Origin: Microbacterium sp.
GTDB lineage: Bacteria; Actinomycetota; Actinomycetes; Actinomycetales; Microbacteriaceae
Length of the DNA stretch: 64,000 bases
Assembly (NCBI RefSeq): GCF_031178445.1
Contig: NZ_JAPSIY010000001.1
Location: 455,237-519,236, forward strand
Direction: 5' to 3'
Every line of letters begins with the position of its first letter. Positions within the stretch are counted from its first letter, which is position 1. Shown piece after piece: positions 43,218-51,843 of the stretch. A program made the position numbers and the translations under genes. The notes under the pieces are model-generated. The model saw nothing but the letters and a program-made list of their open reading frames with translations, made no database searches and had not been told where the DNA came from.

Positions 43218-45662
43218 ATGCCGATTCGCCAGATCCTTCTCCTCGGCCACACCCATCACGACGTCGGATACACGAACAGCCCGCGCCTGATCGACGGTAT
43301 GCACGCACGGATCGTCGACCACGTGCTGGACCTCGTCCGACAGCATCCGCCGGACGGTCCCGACGGCTTCAGGTGGACCTTCGAGGCCGCCAGGCCCGTG
43401 CTGCGCTTCCTGCGCACGGCGACCGCCGAGCAGAAGGCGCAGCTGGCCGCGCTCGTGCAGGCGGGCGCGCTGTCGGTCACCGGCGGCTTCCTCAACATGA
43501 CGCAGCTGCCCAGCGCGTTCGAGTTCGACGCGGCGTACCGGCTGCTCGACGGCATCCGCGAGATCGGCATCCCGATCCGCACCCAGCAGCATGGCGACGT
43601 GAACGGCCTGTCGTGGGGCGCCGTGGATCAGATGGCGGATGCCGGCATCGAACGGCTGCTGATGGCGCTCAACCCCGACCACGGACGAGCCCCCTTCCGC
43701 CAGCCGAGCGGTTTCCGATGGGAGGGGCCGTCGGGGCGAAGCGTGTTCGTGTGGCTGTCGACGCACTACGGATTCGGCGAGGAGTGGGGCATCGTCGACG
43801 GCGACACCGTCCTCGCCGACGAACGCATCGCGGAGTTCGTGCGGGAACTGGACGGACGTGACGACTACCCGTGGAGCACGGCGATCGTGCACGCCGGCAA
43901 CGACAACCGCTGGCCGACCGCGCGGTTCCTCGACATCGTACGGGCGTGGAACGAACGGCATCCCGATCTTCCGATGCGCACCGCGACCGTCGATGAGGCG
44001 CTCGACGAGATCCAGGCCGAGGATGCCGAGGTACCCGTCGTGCGAGGCGAGTGGGCCGACTGGTGGTCGCACGGGCACGGCTCCACCGCGCGTGAGGTCG
44101 CGGTGTATCGGGAGGCGCGCAGCTTCGCCCGCGCCGCGCAGAGCTCGCTCTCCCTGGCACGGCTCGCCGGGGATCGCGCCCTGCCCCGGTTCGACGTGCT
44201 CGGCTACCGTCGTGGGCCGGTGCGGCACCGTTCGGCCGCTGAGATAGAGGAGGTGCTCTCGCACGTCGACGAACAGCTGCTGCTGTACGGGGAGCACACC
44301 TGGGGCAGCTGGGAGACGTACTCCAAACCGCACTCCACCTTCAGCCACTCGCACCACAACGCCAAGTCCGCCTTCGCGTACGACGCGTACGACCACGCCC
44401 GCGACGTCGCGATCGAAGGCTGGTTCCGGTACGTGCACGCGGCGGACGCCGCGCACACAGGAGCCGAGGGCATCGTGGTCGTCAATCCGACCGAGCACGC
44501 TCGCCACGAGACGGTGGACGTCGAGGTCGGCGGCGCGCGCCGCGCCAGGGTCGCGGCACAGGTCGAGGCATTCGGCATCGCCGTGCTGCCGGTGCCGGAG
44601 CCGGCCGACGACGCGGTCGCCAACGGCGTGATCCGTGCCGGCCAGTACCTGATCGAGGTCGATCCGGCCCGCGGCGGTGTCGTCTCGATGATCGACACGC
44701 GAGAGGGGCGCGAGCTGGTCGACGCGGATGCGGACGTGCCGCTCGGCGCGATCATCGACGAGCAGGTCGAGCCCGGCTCTCGGCATCCGATGGTCACCAT
44801 CTCGCCCAAGCTCTTCCATCCCGACCATCCGGGGCCCGCGTTTCTTCGACGGATCGCCACCGGCGACGGAGACGTGCTGGTGCGCAGGGGCGACGGCGTC
44901 ACCGAGATCCGCTGGCAGAGCGCCGCCCCCGGCGTCCCGCACATCGAGACGACCATCGTCGTGACGGACGGCAGCGCTGACGTCGACCTCGACGTGCGGC
45001 TCAGCAAACCCGAGCGATTCGAGCCCGAGAGCGTGTTCGTGTCGTTCCCGTTCTCCGTCGCGGACCCCGACTTCCTCGTCGAGACGGCGGGCGCCGTGTT
45101 CGCCGCGGGGCGGGAGCAGCTGCCCGACACGAGCCGCGACTGGTACTCGATCCAGCACGCTGTGGGCGTCTCCGGCGGTGACGGCGGCATCCTGTGGGGA
45201 TCGGCAGACGCCCCCCTCGTGCAGTTGGGCGGTTTCCACACCGGCAAGTGGGCGCGGGAACTCGACGCTCCTGCCGGCCACGTGCACAGCTGGCTGGCGA
45301 ACAACCTGCACTTCACGAACTTCCAGGCCAGGCAGGAGATCACGCGGCGGTTCCGGTACCGATTCCGGCCGGTCGCCGCGGTGACGCCGGCCGATGTGCG
45401 CCGCTTCGGGCGGGACCTGCTCGAACCACTGCAGGTACGCCATGTCGCATCTGCGCCGTCGACGATCGCGCCGCCGCTCACGATCGAGCCGGCCGAGCCC
45501 GTGCTCGCCGAACTGCGGCCCACACCGGAAGGAGTGCGGGTGCGCCTGCGGAACATCACCGATATGGCCGTCGAGGCGCACGTGACCGCGCCAGGGCAGC
45601 CCGCCCGCTCGGTCGTCGTCCCCGCGCAGCGGGTGGCCGACCTGACGCTGTCGACGCCATGA
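43218..45662 (+). CDS. GH38-type alpha-mannosidase (DUF5054-like)
   Basis: The 814-aa protein has the GH38 N-terminal metal motif as GHTHHDVGYTN (His13/Asp15) and a TQQHGDVNGLSWG segment with candidate nucleophile Asp127. A later WWSHGHGSTA and GEHTWGSWETYSKPH match the DUF5054 branch of GH38-like enzymes. It is only distantly related to the GH38 protein at 21554-24145, so the locus has two different mannosidase-type enzymes. No signal peptide. ATG 43218 follows the terminator by about 45 nt; no operator was seen directly before it. Confidence 0.83.
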   Translation: MPIRQILLLGHTHHDVGYTNSPRLIDGMHARIVDHVLDLVRQHPPDGPDGFRWTFEAARPVLRFLRTATAEQKAQLAALVQAGALSVTGGFLNMTQLPSAFEFDAAYRLLDGIREIGIPIRTQQHGDVNGLSWGAVDQMADAGIERLLMALNPDHGRAPFRQPSGFRWEGPSGRSVFVWLSTHYGFGEEWGIVDGDTVLADERIAEFVRELDGRDDYPWSTAIVHAGNDNRWPTARFLDIVRAWNERHPDLPMRTATVDEALDEIQAEDAEVPVVRGEWADWWSHGHGSTAREVAVYREARSFARAAQSSLSLARLAGDRALPRFDVLGYRRGPVRHRSAAEIEEVLSHVDEQLLLYGEHTWGSWETYSKPHSTFSHSHHNAKSAFAYDAYDHARDVAIEGWFRYVHAADAAHTGAEGIVVVNPTEHARHETVDVEVGGARRARVAAQVEAFGIAVLPVPEPADDAVANGVIRAGQYLIEVDPARGGVVSMIDTREGRELVDADADVPLGAIIDEQVEPGSRHPMVTISPKLFHPDHPGPAFLRRIATGDGDVLVRRGDGVTEIRWQSAAPGVPHIETTIVVTDGSADVDLDVRLSKPERFEPESVFVSFPFSVADPDFLVETAGAVFAAGREQLPDTSRDWYSIQHAVGVSGGDGGILWGSADAPLVQLGGFHTGKWARELDAPAGHVHSWLANNLHFTNFQARQEITRRFRYRFRPVAAVTPADVRRFGRDLLEPLQVRHVASAPSTIAPPLTIEPAEPVLAELRPTPEGVRVRLRNITDMAVEAHVTAPGQPARSVVVPAQRVADLTLSTP

Positions 45663-45717
45663 CATCGCAGCGCGCCGTGGATCGCCGCTCGTCGTGCCGT
45701 GAGCGGGGTGCATCGGC

Positions 45718-47574
45718 GTGAGCATCCCGCGGCCTCCCACCGCGTCGCCGTTGCGTCTGCTGCTGTGGCAGGCGGGGCGGCAGCCGCTGACCCTGATCGG
45801 CGGCGTGGTGTTCGGGGTGCTCTGGATGCTGTGCCAGGTGGTGTGGCCGTACCTTCTGGGCGGAGCCGTGGACGGCGGGTTGGATGCCGGTCTTCGTGGA
45901 GTCGTGCCCTGGTGCGCCGGGCTGCTGGTGGTCGCCGTCGCCCAGGCGCTGTTCGCCGTGCTTCGCCATCGGATGGCGGTCTCGAACTGGCTGAGGTCGT
46001 CGCTGGGGGTCTCGCGACTGGTCGGCTACCACAGCGCAGAGACCGGCACGGCGATCGCCACCGAGACCTCGGCCGGCGAGGTCGCCTCGACCGTCGCCAA
46101 CGACGCGCTGCGGGTGGGCGAGATGTTCGACGTGACCGCCCGCTTCTCGGGCGGGGTCGTCGCCTACGCCGCGGTCGGCGTGGTGACCATGCTCACCTCT
46201 CCCGCACTCGGGCTGTTCGTGCTGATCGGCATGCCGGTGCTCGTGGCCGTGCTGACCCTGTTCGTGCGCCCGCTCGCCAGGCGCCAGGCGGCATGGCGCG
46301 CCGAACAGGGTGCGCTCACCGAGTTGGCTGCTGACACCGTCGTGGGGCTCAGGGTTCTGCGCGGCATCGGCGGCGAAGAGCAGTTCGTACGGCGCTACGC
46401 CGAGCGATCGTCGGCGCTGCGCGGCAAGGCCGTGGATGTCGCCAGGCTCGGATCATGGCTCGACGGTCTGCAGATCCTGCTGCCGGGCCTGTTCGTGGCG
46501 GTGGTGGTCTGGTTCGGCGCGCGGCTCGTGCTGTCCGGCGAGATCACCCCGGGTCAGCTGGTGACCTTCTACGGCTATTCGGTGTTCCTCATCGTGCCGC
46601 TGCGCACGACGGTGGAGGCGAGCCAGGCCTTCGCCCGCGGGTTCGTGGCCACCTCGCGAGTGCTCGAGGTGCTGCGGGTGCAGCGTGCGGTGAGCGATCC
46701 CGAGCATCCTCAGCCGGCTCCGGGGCTTGGCGCCGATCTCGTGGACGTCGCATCCGGCGTGGTGGTCGCGCCCGGCCGGCTCACCGCGCTGGTGGGCGAG
46801 GACGCCGATGAGTCGGCACGCATCGCCACGCGGCTCGGCCGGTTCGACGACCGTGAGCAGTCCCCGGTGCTGTGGGGCGGCATCGACCTGCGGCGCATCC
46901 CGGTGCGGGAGCTGCGTCGACGGATCGTCGTGAGTGATGCCACCCCGCACATCTTCACCGGCCGTCTTCGGGACAGCCTCTACACCCCTGGCATCCGGGG
47001 CCCGGAGCGCTCCGCCTCGCCGTCGGCGCGCCGTTCGCGCATCGATCATGCGCTCGGCGTGGCTGCCGCCGGCGACGCGGTCGACGCCCTCCCCGCAGGG
47101 CTCGAGCAACACGTCCCCGAGAGGGCGTCGGTGCTCTCGGGCGGCCAGCGACAGCGGCTGAGCCTGGCGCGCGCCCTACTCACGGATGCGGAGGTGCTCG
47201 TGCTCATCGAGCCGACCAGCGCCCTCGACGCCAACACCGAAGCGATCATCGCAGCCCGCCTCGCTCGCGCCCGCGAACGCCGCACGACCGTCGTCGTGAC
47301 GGCGAGCCCGCTGCTGCTCGATCACGCCGACGTGGTACACGTGCTGCACGACGGAGAGGTGATCGGCTCCGGCACGCACGAGGAGCTGCTGCGCCGCACG
47401 GATGCTGTCGGCGCCCGCTACCGTCGCGTCGTCGCGCGCACCACCAGCAGCGCGGAGCCGGGCGCGGGCGACGACCTCGAAGCGGCGTGGACCGGCTCCA
47501 TCGAGACACTGTGGACGCAAGCCACCGAGACCGGAGCCATTCCGGTGATCAGGCGGGACGACGAGGATGTCTGA
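45718..47574 (+). CDS. ABC exporter half-transporter with degenerate Walker A/B, intact signature
   Basis: The 618-aa fused membrane/ATPase protein has about six transmembrane segments in residues 15-300. Its Walker A region reads LVGEDADESA (about residues 358-367) and has no Lys. Walker B reads LVLIEPTSALD, with Ile497 replacing the Asp. The signature LSGGQRQRLSLARA (473-486) is intact. This is the partner of the next gene in a heterodimer with one working ATP site. The start is GTG 45718. It overlaps the partner gene by eight bases. Substrate unknown; a drug, lipid or peptide export role is usual. Confidence 0.87.
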   Translation: MSIPRPPTASPLRLLLWQAGRQPLTLIGGVVFGVLWMLCQVVWPYLLGGAVDGGLDAGLRGVVPWCAGLLVVAVAQALFAVLRHRMAVSNWLRSSLGVSRLVGYHSAETGTAIATETSAGEVASTVANDALRVGEMFDVTARFSGGVVAYAAVGVVTMLTSPALGLFVLIGMPVLVAVLTLFVRPLARRQAAWRAEQGALTELAADTVVGLRVLRGIGGEEQFVRRYAERSSALRGKAVDVARLGSWLDGLQILLPGLFVAVVVWFGARLVLSGEITPGQLVTFYGYSVFLIVPLRTTVEASQAFARGFVATSRVLEVLRVQRAVSDPEHPQPAPGLGADLVDVASGVVVAPGRLTALVGEDADESARIATRLGRFDDREQSPVLWGGIDLRRIPVRELRRRIVVSDATPHIFTGRLRDSLYTPGIRGPERSASPSARRSRIDHALGVAAAGDAVDALPAGLEQHVPERASVLSGGQRQRLSLARALLTDAEVLVLIEPTSALDANTEAIIAARLARARERRTTVVVTASPLLLDHADVVHVLHDGEVIGSGTHEELLRRTDAVGARYRRVVARTTSSAEPGAGDDLEAAWTGSIETLWTQATETGAIPVIRRDDEDV

Positions 47575-49327
47575 AGCAGCGCTGCCGGTCGCCGACGGAG
47601 CCACGGTGCGACGGATCGGCGTCGACCTCGTGCGCACCCACCGGGGCGAGCTGTCCCTGGTGGTGGGACTGCACGCCGCCGCGGCGTTGTCGGGTCTGGT
47701 CGCGCCGTGGGTGATCGGCCGGATGATCGACGGGCTCTCCTCAGGCGGCATCGACCTCGCAGGAGTCGACCTGCTGCTTCTGCTGCTCGCCCTCGCGGTG
47801 GCGGTGCAGGCCATCGCCACGCGCTTCGCGCAGTTCGCCTCGCTGCGCCTGGGCGAGTCGGTCTTCGCGCGGCTGCGTGAGGACTTCCTGGCGACGGTGA
47901 CGGCCCTGCCCCTCTCGGTCGTCGAGCGCGCCGGCACCGGCGATCTGCTCTCGCGCACCACGAGCGACATCGACGCGGTGGCGCAGACCGTGCGATTCGG
48001 CGTGCCCCGTCTGATGGTGACCGGCATGACGATCCTGCTCACGCTGGGCGCGGCGTTCCTGACGAACCCGCTGGTCGCGGTCGGCATGCTGGCGGCCGTT
48101 CCGCTTATCGTGCTGAGCACCCGCTGGTACCTGCGGCGCTCGGGCCCGGGCTATCGCCGCCAGCTCGCCTCGTACGGCCGAATGGTGGGAGTCATCAACG
48201 AGACGGTCGAGGGCGCTCGCACGATCGATGCGCTCGCGCTCGCACCGGTGCAGCGACTCAAGATCGATCGCGCGCTGGCGGAGCGGAGCGCGGCGGAGCG
48301 GTACACGCTCGGCCTGCGCAGCATCTGGTACCCGCTGACGACGCTCGGCTTCCTGCTGCCGGTCATCGTCGTGCTGCTGTGGGGCGGGTACCTGCTCGAC
48401 AGCGGCCTCGCCGCGTTGGGGGCTGTGACGACGATCGCCCTCTACGCCATGCAGCTCACCGGCCCTGTGGAGGAGCTGGTCAACTGGATGGACCGGCTGC
48501 AGGTGGGCACCACGGCGCTCGCGCGCATCGTCGGCGTCGACCTGGTCCCCTCCGACCGTCCCGGCGCCGACGCGCGGCCTCAGGGCGAGCAGCTGACCGC
48601 CCGCGGCATCCGCTTCGCCTACCGCGAAGGCGCAGACGTGCTGCGCGGCGTCGACCTCGTCCCCGAGGTGGGCGAGCGTGTCGCGATCGTGGGCCCGTCG
48701 GGATCGGGCAAGTCGACGCTCGCCCGACTGCTCACCGGCGTGAACGCGCCGAGGGAGGGCACGGTGGAGCTCGGCGGGGTCGACGTGATGCGCATCCCGC
48801 TGGCCGATCTGCGCAGGCACGTCGCGCTGGTGACGCAGGAGCACCACGTCTTCGTCGGGACGCTGGCCGACAACCTGCGCCTGGCGGCGCCCGCTGCTCG
48901 TGACGGGGAGCTCGAGGAGGCGCTGTCGGTGGTGGGGGCGCTGCGCTGGATCCGTTCGATGCCGCACGGAATGGAGACGCTCGTCGGATCGGGAGGGGTG
49001 GTCCTGACCCCGGCGCAGGCGCAGCAGCTCGCGCTCGCGCGGCTGGTGCTGCTCGACCCGCACACGCTGGTGCTCGACGAGGCCACCTCGTTGCTCGATC
49101 CGCGTGCGGCGAGGGGCTTGGAGCAGTCACTCGATCGCGTGCTCGCGGGGCGAACGGTGATAGCGATCGCGCACCGGCTGCACACCGCGCGCGATGCCGA
49201 CCGCATCATCGTCATGCGGGACGGCGAGATCGTGGAGTCCGGGTCGCACGAGGAGCTGGTCGCCCTCGACGGCGAGTACGCCGCGCTGTGGCGATCGTGG
49301 CAGGCCGAGCCCGGCGGTGATGGCTGA
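47567..49327 (+). CDS. ABC exporter half-transporter with intact Walker A/B, degenerate signature
   Basis: The 586-aa fused membrane/ATPase protein has a perfect Walker A, GPSGSGKST (376-384), and Walker B, LVLDEATSLLD (Asp504-Glu505). The signature is degenerate: LTPAQAQQLALARL (from 480) instead of LSGGQ. In a heterodimer its Walker A faces the partner's good signature to make one consensus ATP site; the other site is non-hydrolytic. ATG 47567 overlaps the partner stop. Confidence 0.88.
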   Translation: MSEAALPVADGATVRRIGVDLVRTHRGELSLVVGLHAAAALSGLVAPWVIGRMIDGLSSGGIDLAGVDLLLLLLALAVAVQAIATRFAQFASLRLGESVFARLREDFLATVTALPLSVVERAGTGDLLSRTTSDIDAVAQTVRFGVPRLMVTGMTILLTLGAAFLTNPLVAVGMLAAVPLIVLSTRWYLRRSGPGYRRQLASYGRMVGVINETVEGARTIDALALAPVQRLKIDRALAERSAAERYTLGLRSIWYPLTTLGFLLPVIVVLLWGGYLLDSGLAALGAVTTIALYAMQLTGPVEELVNWMDRLQVGTTALARIVGVDLVPSDRPGADARPQGEQLTARGIRFAYREGADVLRGVDLVPEVGERVAIVGPSGSGKSTLARLLTGVNAPREGTVELGGVDVMRIPLADLRRHVALVTQEHHVFVGTLADNLRLAAPAARDGELEEALSVVGALRWIRSMPHGMETLVGSGGVVLTPAQAQQLALARLVLLDPHTLVLDEATSLLDPRAARGLEQSLDRVLAGRTVIAIAHRLHTARDADRIIVMRDGEIVESGSHEELVALDGEYAALWRSWQAEPGGDG

Positions 49328-49374
49328 GCGGATCAGCCCTCACCGCCGGGACTGTCGAGCAGCAGCGGCGGCGA

Positions 49375-50799
49375 TCAGCCGAACGCGCCCAGGCTGTCGA
49401 CCAGCGGCGCCTCGGCGGTGACGGGCCCGAGGTCGGAGGCCGGTAGTCCGCCGGACCGCACGATCTGGGCGTAATGCAGCGCGCTGTCCTTCACGATGCG
49501 CTCGCCAGAGCGGAAGTCGACGTAGACCAGCCCGAAACGCGGCCGGTACCCGAGCGCCCATTCGAAGTTGTCGAGCAGCGACCAATGCGTGTAGCCGACG
49601 AGGGGCACGCCGGCTGCGAGCGCCTCGGCCATCGCAGCGACGTGTGCACGCAGATATCGGGTGCGGCGCACATCGTGCACGCGGCCGTCGTGGGTGGGCG
49701 AGTCGCCGTAGATCGCTCCGTTCTCGGTGATCATCAGCGGCACGCCCGGGTAGTCGCGATGCAGTCGCAGGAGAAGGTCGCGCAGCGCGTTCGGCACGAT
49801 CTCGGTTCCTTCGTCTGTGCGGTCGACCTCGCCTGTGGACCCGACCACCTGCCACGGGAAGGGCCGATCGGGGCCGGTCTCTGCCGCGGCCATCACGCGG
49901 TGCGTGTAGAAGTTCAGCGCGAGGAAGTCGCTGCGCTCGCCGATGGCGGCCTCATCGCCTTCGCGGATGATGTCGTCGAGCGAGCCGCCCAAGGCACGCT
50001 CCCAGTGCTCCTGCATGTCGTCGGGGTAGCCGCCGGCCAGCAGCGGGTCGAGGAACCAGCGGTTCACGTAGCCGTCCGAGCCGTGTGCCGCGGCGGCATC
50101 CTCGGGACTGTCACTCGCCGGTACGCACGGAAGCAGGTTGAGCGCGGCGCCGATGCGCCCCTTCGTCGTGGAGCGCATGGCATCGACTGCGGCCCCGTGA
50201 CCGAGCAGCACGTGATGCCCGGCTGCGACGGCGGCGTGCAGGTCGCGGATGCCGGGGGCGTGCAGTCCGAGCTGGTAGCCGAGCAGCTGGATGATCCACG
50301 GCTCGTTCTGCGTGATCCACCGGTCGACCCGATCTCCGAGCCTGGCGGATGCGGCTGCCGCGTACTCCGCGAAGGCGCCGACGCTCTCCCGCCCGGCCCA
50401 GCCGCGATGCGCCATGAGCGCCTCGGGCATGTCCCAGTGGTTCAGCGTGACGATCGGCTCGATCCCTTTCTCCCGAAGGGCGTCGACGATGCGCTCGTAG
50501 TGGTCGAGCCCGCGTTCGTTCGGTCGTCCTCGCCCGTCGGGCATGATGCGCGACCAGGCGAGCGAGAACCGATACGCGCGCAGGCCGAGGTCGGCCAGAA
50601 TCTCGATGTCCTCCTGCCAGCGGCGGTAGGAGTCGCAGGCGATGCGCGCGTCGCCGCCGCCCTCGATGGCGCCGGGCTGCTCGGCGAACGAGTCCCAGAT
50701 GGAGCGCCCCCGCCCGTCGACGTCGAGTGATCCCTCGATCTGGTACGCGCTGGTCGCCGCGCCCCAGAGGAAGTCGGCGGGGAAGGGTGTCGTGGTCAC
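49375..50799 (-). CDS. GH1 family beta-glycosidase
   Basis: The 474-aa TIM-barrel enzyme begins FPADFLWGAATSAYQIEGS. The acid/base Glu166 lies in ITQNEPW (most members have TLNEP), and the nucleophile Glu359 lies in MITENGAIYGD. GYTHWSLLDNFEW near the end is the aglycone-side motif. No signal peptide, so it acts on imported beta-glucosides, -galactosides or -mannosides. GTG 50799 is chosen at the family's usual N-terminus. A LacI-type operator lies 20 nt upstream. Confidence 0.92.
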   Translation of the reverse strand: MTTTPFPADFLWGAATSAYQIEGSLDVDGRGRSIWDSFAEQPGAIEGGGDARIACDSYRRWQEDIEILADLGLRAYRFSLAWSRIMPDGRGRPNERGLDHYERIVDALREKGIEPIVTLNHWDMPEALMAHRGWAGRESVGAFAEYAAAASARLGDRVDRWITQNEPWIIQLLGYQLGLHAPGIRDLHAAVAAGHHVLLGHGAAVDAMRSTTKGRIGAALNLLPCVPASDSPEDAAAAHGSDGYVNRWFLDPLLAGGYPDDMQEHWERALGGSLDDIIREGDEAAIGERSDFLALNFYTHRVMAAAETGPDRPFPWQVVGSTGEVDRTDEGTEIVPNALRDLLLRLHRDYPGVPLMITENGAIYGDSPTHDGRVHDVRRTRYLRAHVAAMAEALAAGVPLVGYTHWSLLDNFEWALGYRPRFGLVYVDFRSGERIVKDSALHYAQIVRSGGLPASDLGPVTAEAPLVDSLGAFG

Positions 50800-50819
50800 G
50801 ACATCGAGTCTGCCGCAAA

Positions 50820-50837
50820 TGTGGGATCGTTGCCACA
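50820..50837. promoter_or_regulatory. LacI-type operator, site 6 (GH1 gene)
   Basis: TGTGGGATCGTTGCCACA lies 20 nt upstream of the GH1 start on the minus strand. It matches site 1 at 16 of 18 positions and site 4 closely when read on the other strand. No other gene starts nearby on the plus strand, so it serves GH1. Confidence 0.75.
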
Positions 50838-50893
50838 CCGGTTTCCCCTGCCCCGCCGTCGCCGCCGCCGTCGGCCGGCGACCTGCATGCGGG

Positions 50894-51697
50894 TCAGCCG
50901 CGGGTGACCGGCTGCTGAAGCTCGGTGACCCAGTCCGCCTGGTCGTCGGACACGGCGCGCACGTACAGCTCTCGGCAGGGGGCGGACGGTACGAACCCGC
51001 GCGCGATGATCTCTTCGTGCAACGCCATCCAGCTGCGCTGGATCGTGTCCATCGAACCGAGATGCACGCCGCAGATCGCAGTTTCGGACGCGGGGAGCTC
51101 GACAATCTCGACACCCTGAACGGCGGGCCCGGAGTACTCGTAGCCGACTGTGAGATGCATGCCGTGCTCGCCGGACGCGTACTGGGCGATCGGGGTGGAC
51201 AACGATGCGCCTACGGCGTCGAGCGCCTCGGCGACGTCGTCGAACGACGGGCCGACGATCGGTGCGATCTCGGCCTGCTCCGACACGACCGCGGTACGCG
51301 CGGCGAGGCGCACTGCAGGCAGGGGCTTCTGGACGATCTCGATGCGGGACATGTGATTCTCCTTCTGGATGAGATGGAGCCGCCGTTCCACGTCGACGAG
51401 TCGCGCGGCCGCGATCCGGTGCTCGCGCTCGACCTCGGCGCGACGCTCCTGCAGCAGTACGGTCAGCCGCCCCGCGTCGATCCCGTTGTCCAGCATCGAG
51501 GCGACGTCGTCCAGCCCGAACCCGAGCTGACGAAGCGCGACGATCCTGTGCAGCCTGTCGAGCTGCGCAGGATCGTACGAGCGGTAGCCGCTGAACTCGT
51601 CCACATGGGCGGGCACGAGCAGCCCGGCGGTGTCCCAATGCCGCAGCATCCGATGGGTCACCTGGCCGATCTGCGCGAAGGCTCCGATGGACAGCAT
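50894..51697 (-). CDS. MerR-family regulator with GyrI-like effector domain
   Basis: The 267-aa protein has a MerR winged helix (MLSIGAFAQIGQVTHRMLRHWD), an RSYDPAQLDRLHRIVALRQLG linker helix and a coiled coil. The C-terminal part (from about residue 110) looks like the GyrI/BmrR drug-binding fold. ATG 51697 is favoured over GTG 51718 because the promoter at 51714-51734 would give a message starting near the ATG. Probable multidrug or small-molecule sensor; its target besides itself is unknown. Confidence 0.85.
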   Translation of the reverse strand: MLSIGAFAQIGQVTHRMLRHWDTAGLLVPAHVDEFSGYRSYDPAQLDRLHRIVALRQLGFGLDDVASMLDNGIDAGRLTVLLQERRAEVEREHRIAAARLVDVERRLHLIQKENHMSRIEIVQKPLPAVRLAARTAVVSEQAEIAPIVGPSFDDVAEALDAVGASLSTPIAQYASGEHGMHLTVGYEYSGPAVQGVEIVELPASETAICGVHLGSMDTIQRSWMALHEEIIARGFVPSAPCRELYVRAVSDDQADWVTELQQPVTRG

Positions 51698-51713
51698 GTA
51701 TCCGTTCTCCCGC

Positions 51714-51734
51714 CTCACACCGTGTCAGAGTCAA
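51714..51734 (-). promoter_or_regulatory. MerR-type promoter/operator
   Basis: On the minus strand a TTGACT -35 box (51734-51729) is followed by the inverted repeat CTCTGACACGGTGTGAG (plus strand 51714-51730). This is the spacing-distorted operator type bound by BltR/TipA-like MerR proteins. The -10 is not clear; a 19-nt spacer places it next to the ATG. Autoregulation is likely. Confidence 0.6.
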
Positions 51735-51843
51735 GTATCGTCCGCCGATGCCGCCCTCGCGCCCCCCGCAGGCCGCACTCACCTCGGCGGACGCGACGGC
51801 GGCCCGAGCCGCAGGGCCCGGGCCGCCGATGGCGTGAGGATGC

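Noticed and set aside
42864..45740. A 958-codon open frame on the minus strand opposite the second GH38 gene
   Set aside because: It mirrors a well-supported GH38-type gene, has Arg/Val/Gly-rich low-information sequence and no recognisable domain. Long antisense frames are common at this GC content.
45718..47574. First ABC half-transporter as a decaying pseudogene
   Set aside because: The frame is intact, the signature motif is perfect and the partner shows the complementary change, which is the known pattern of heterodimeric exporters.
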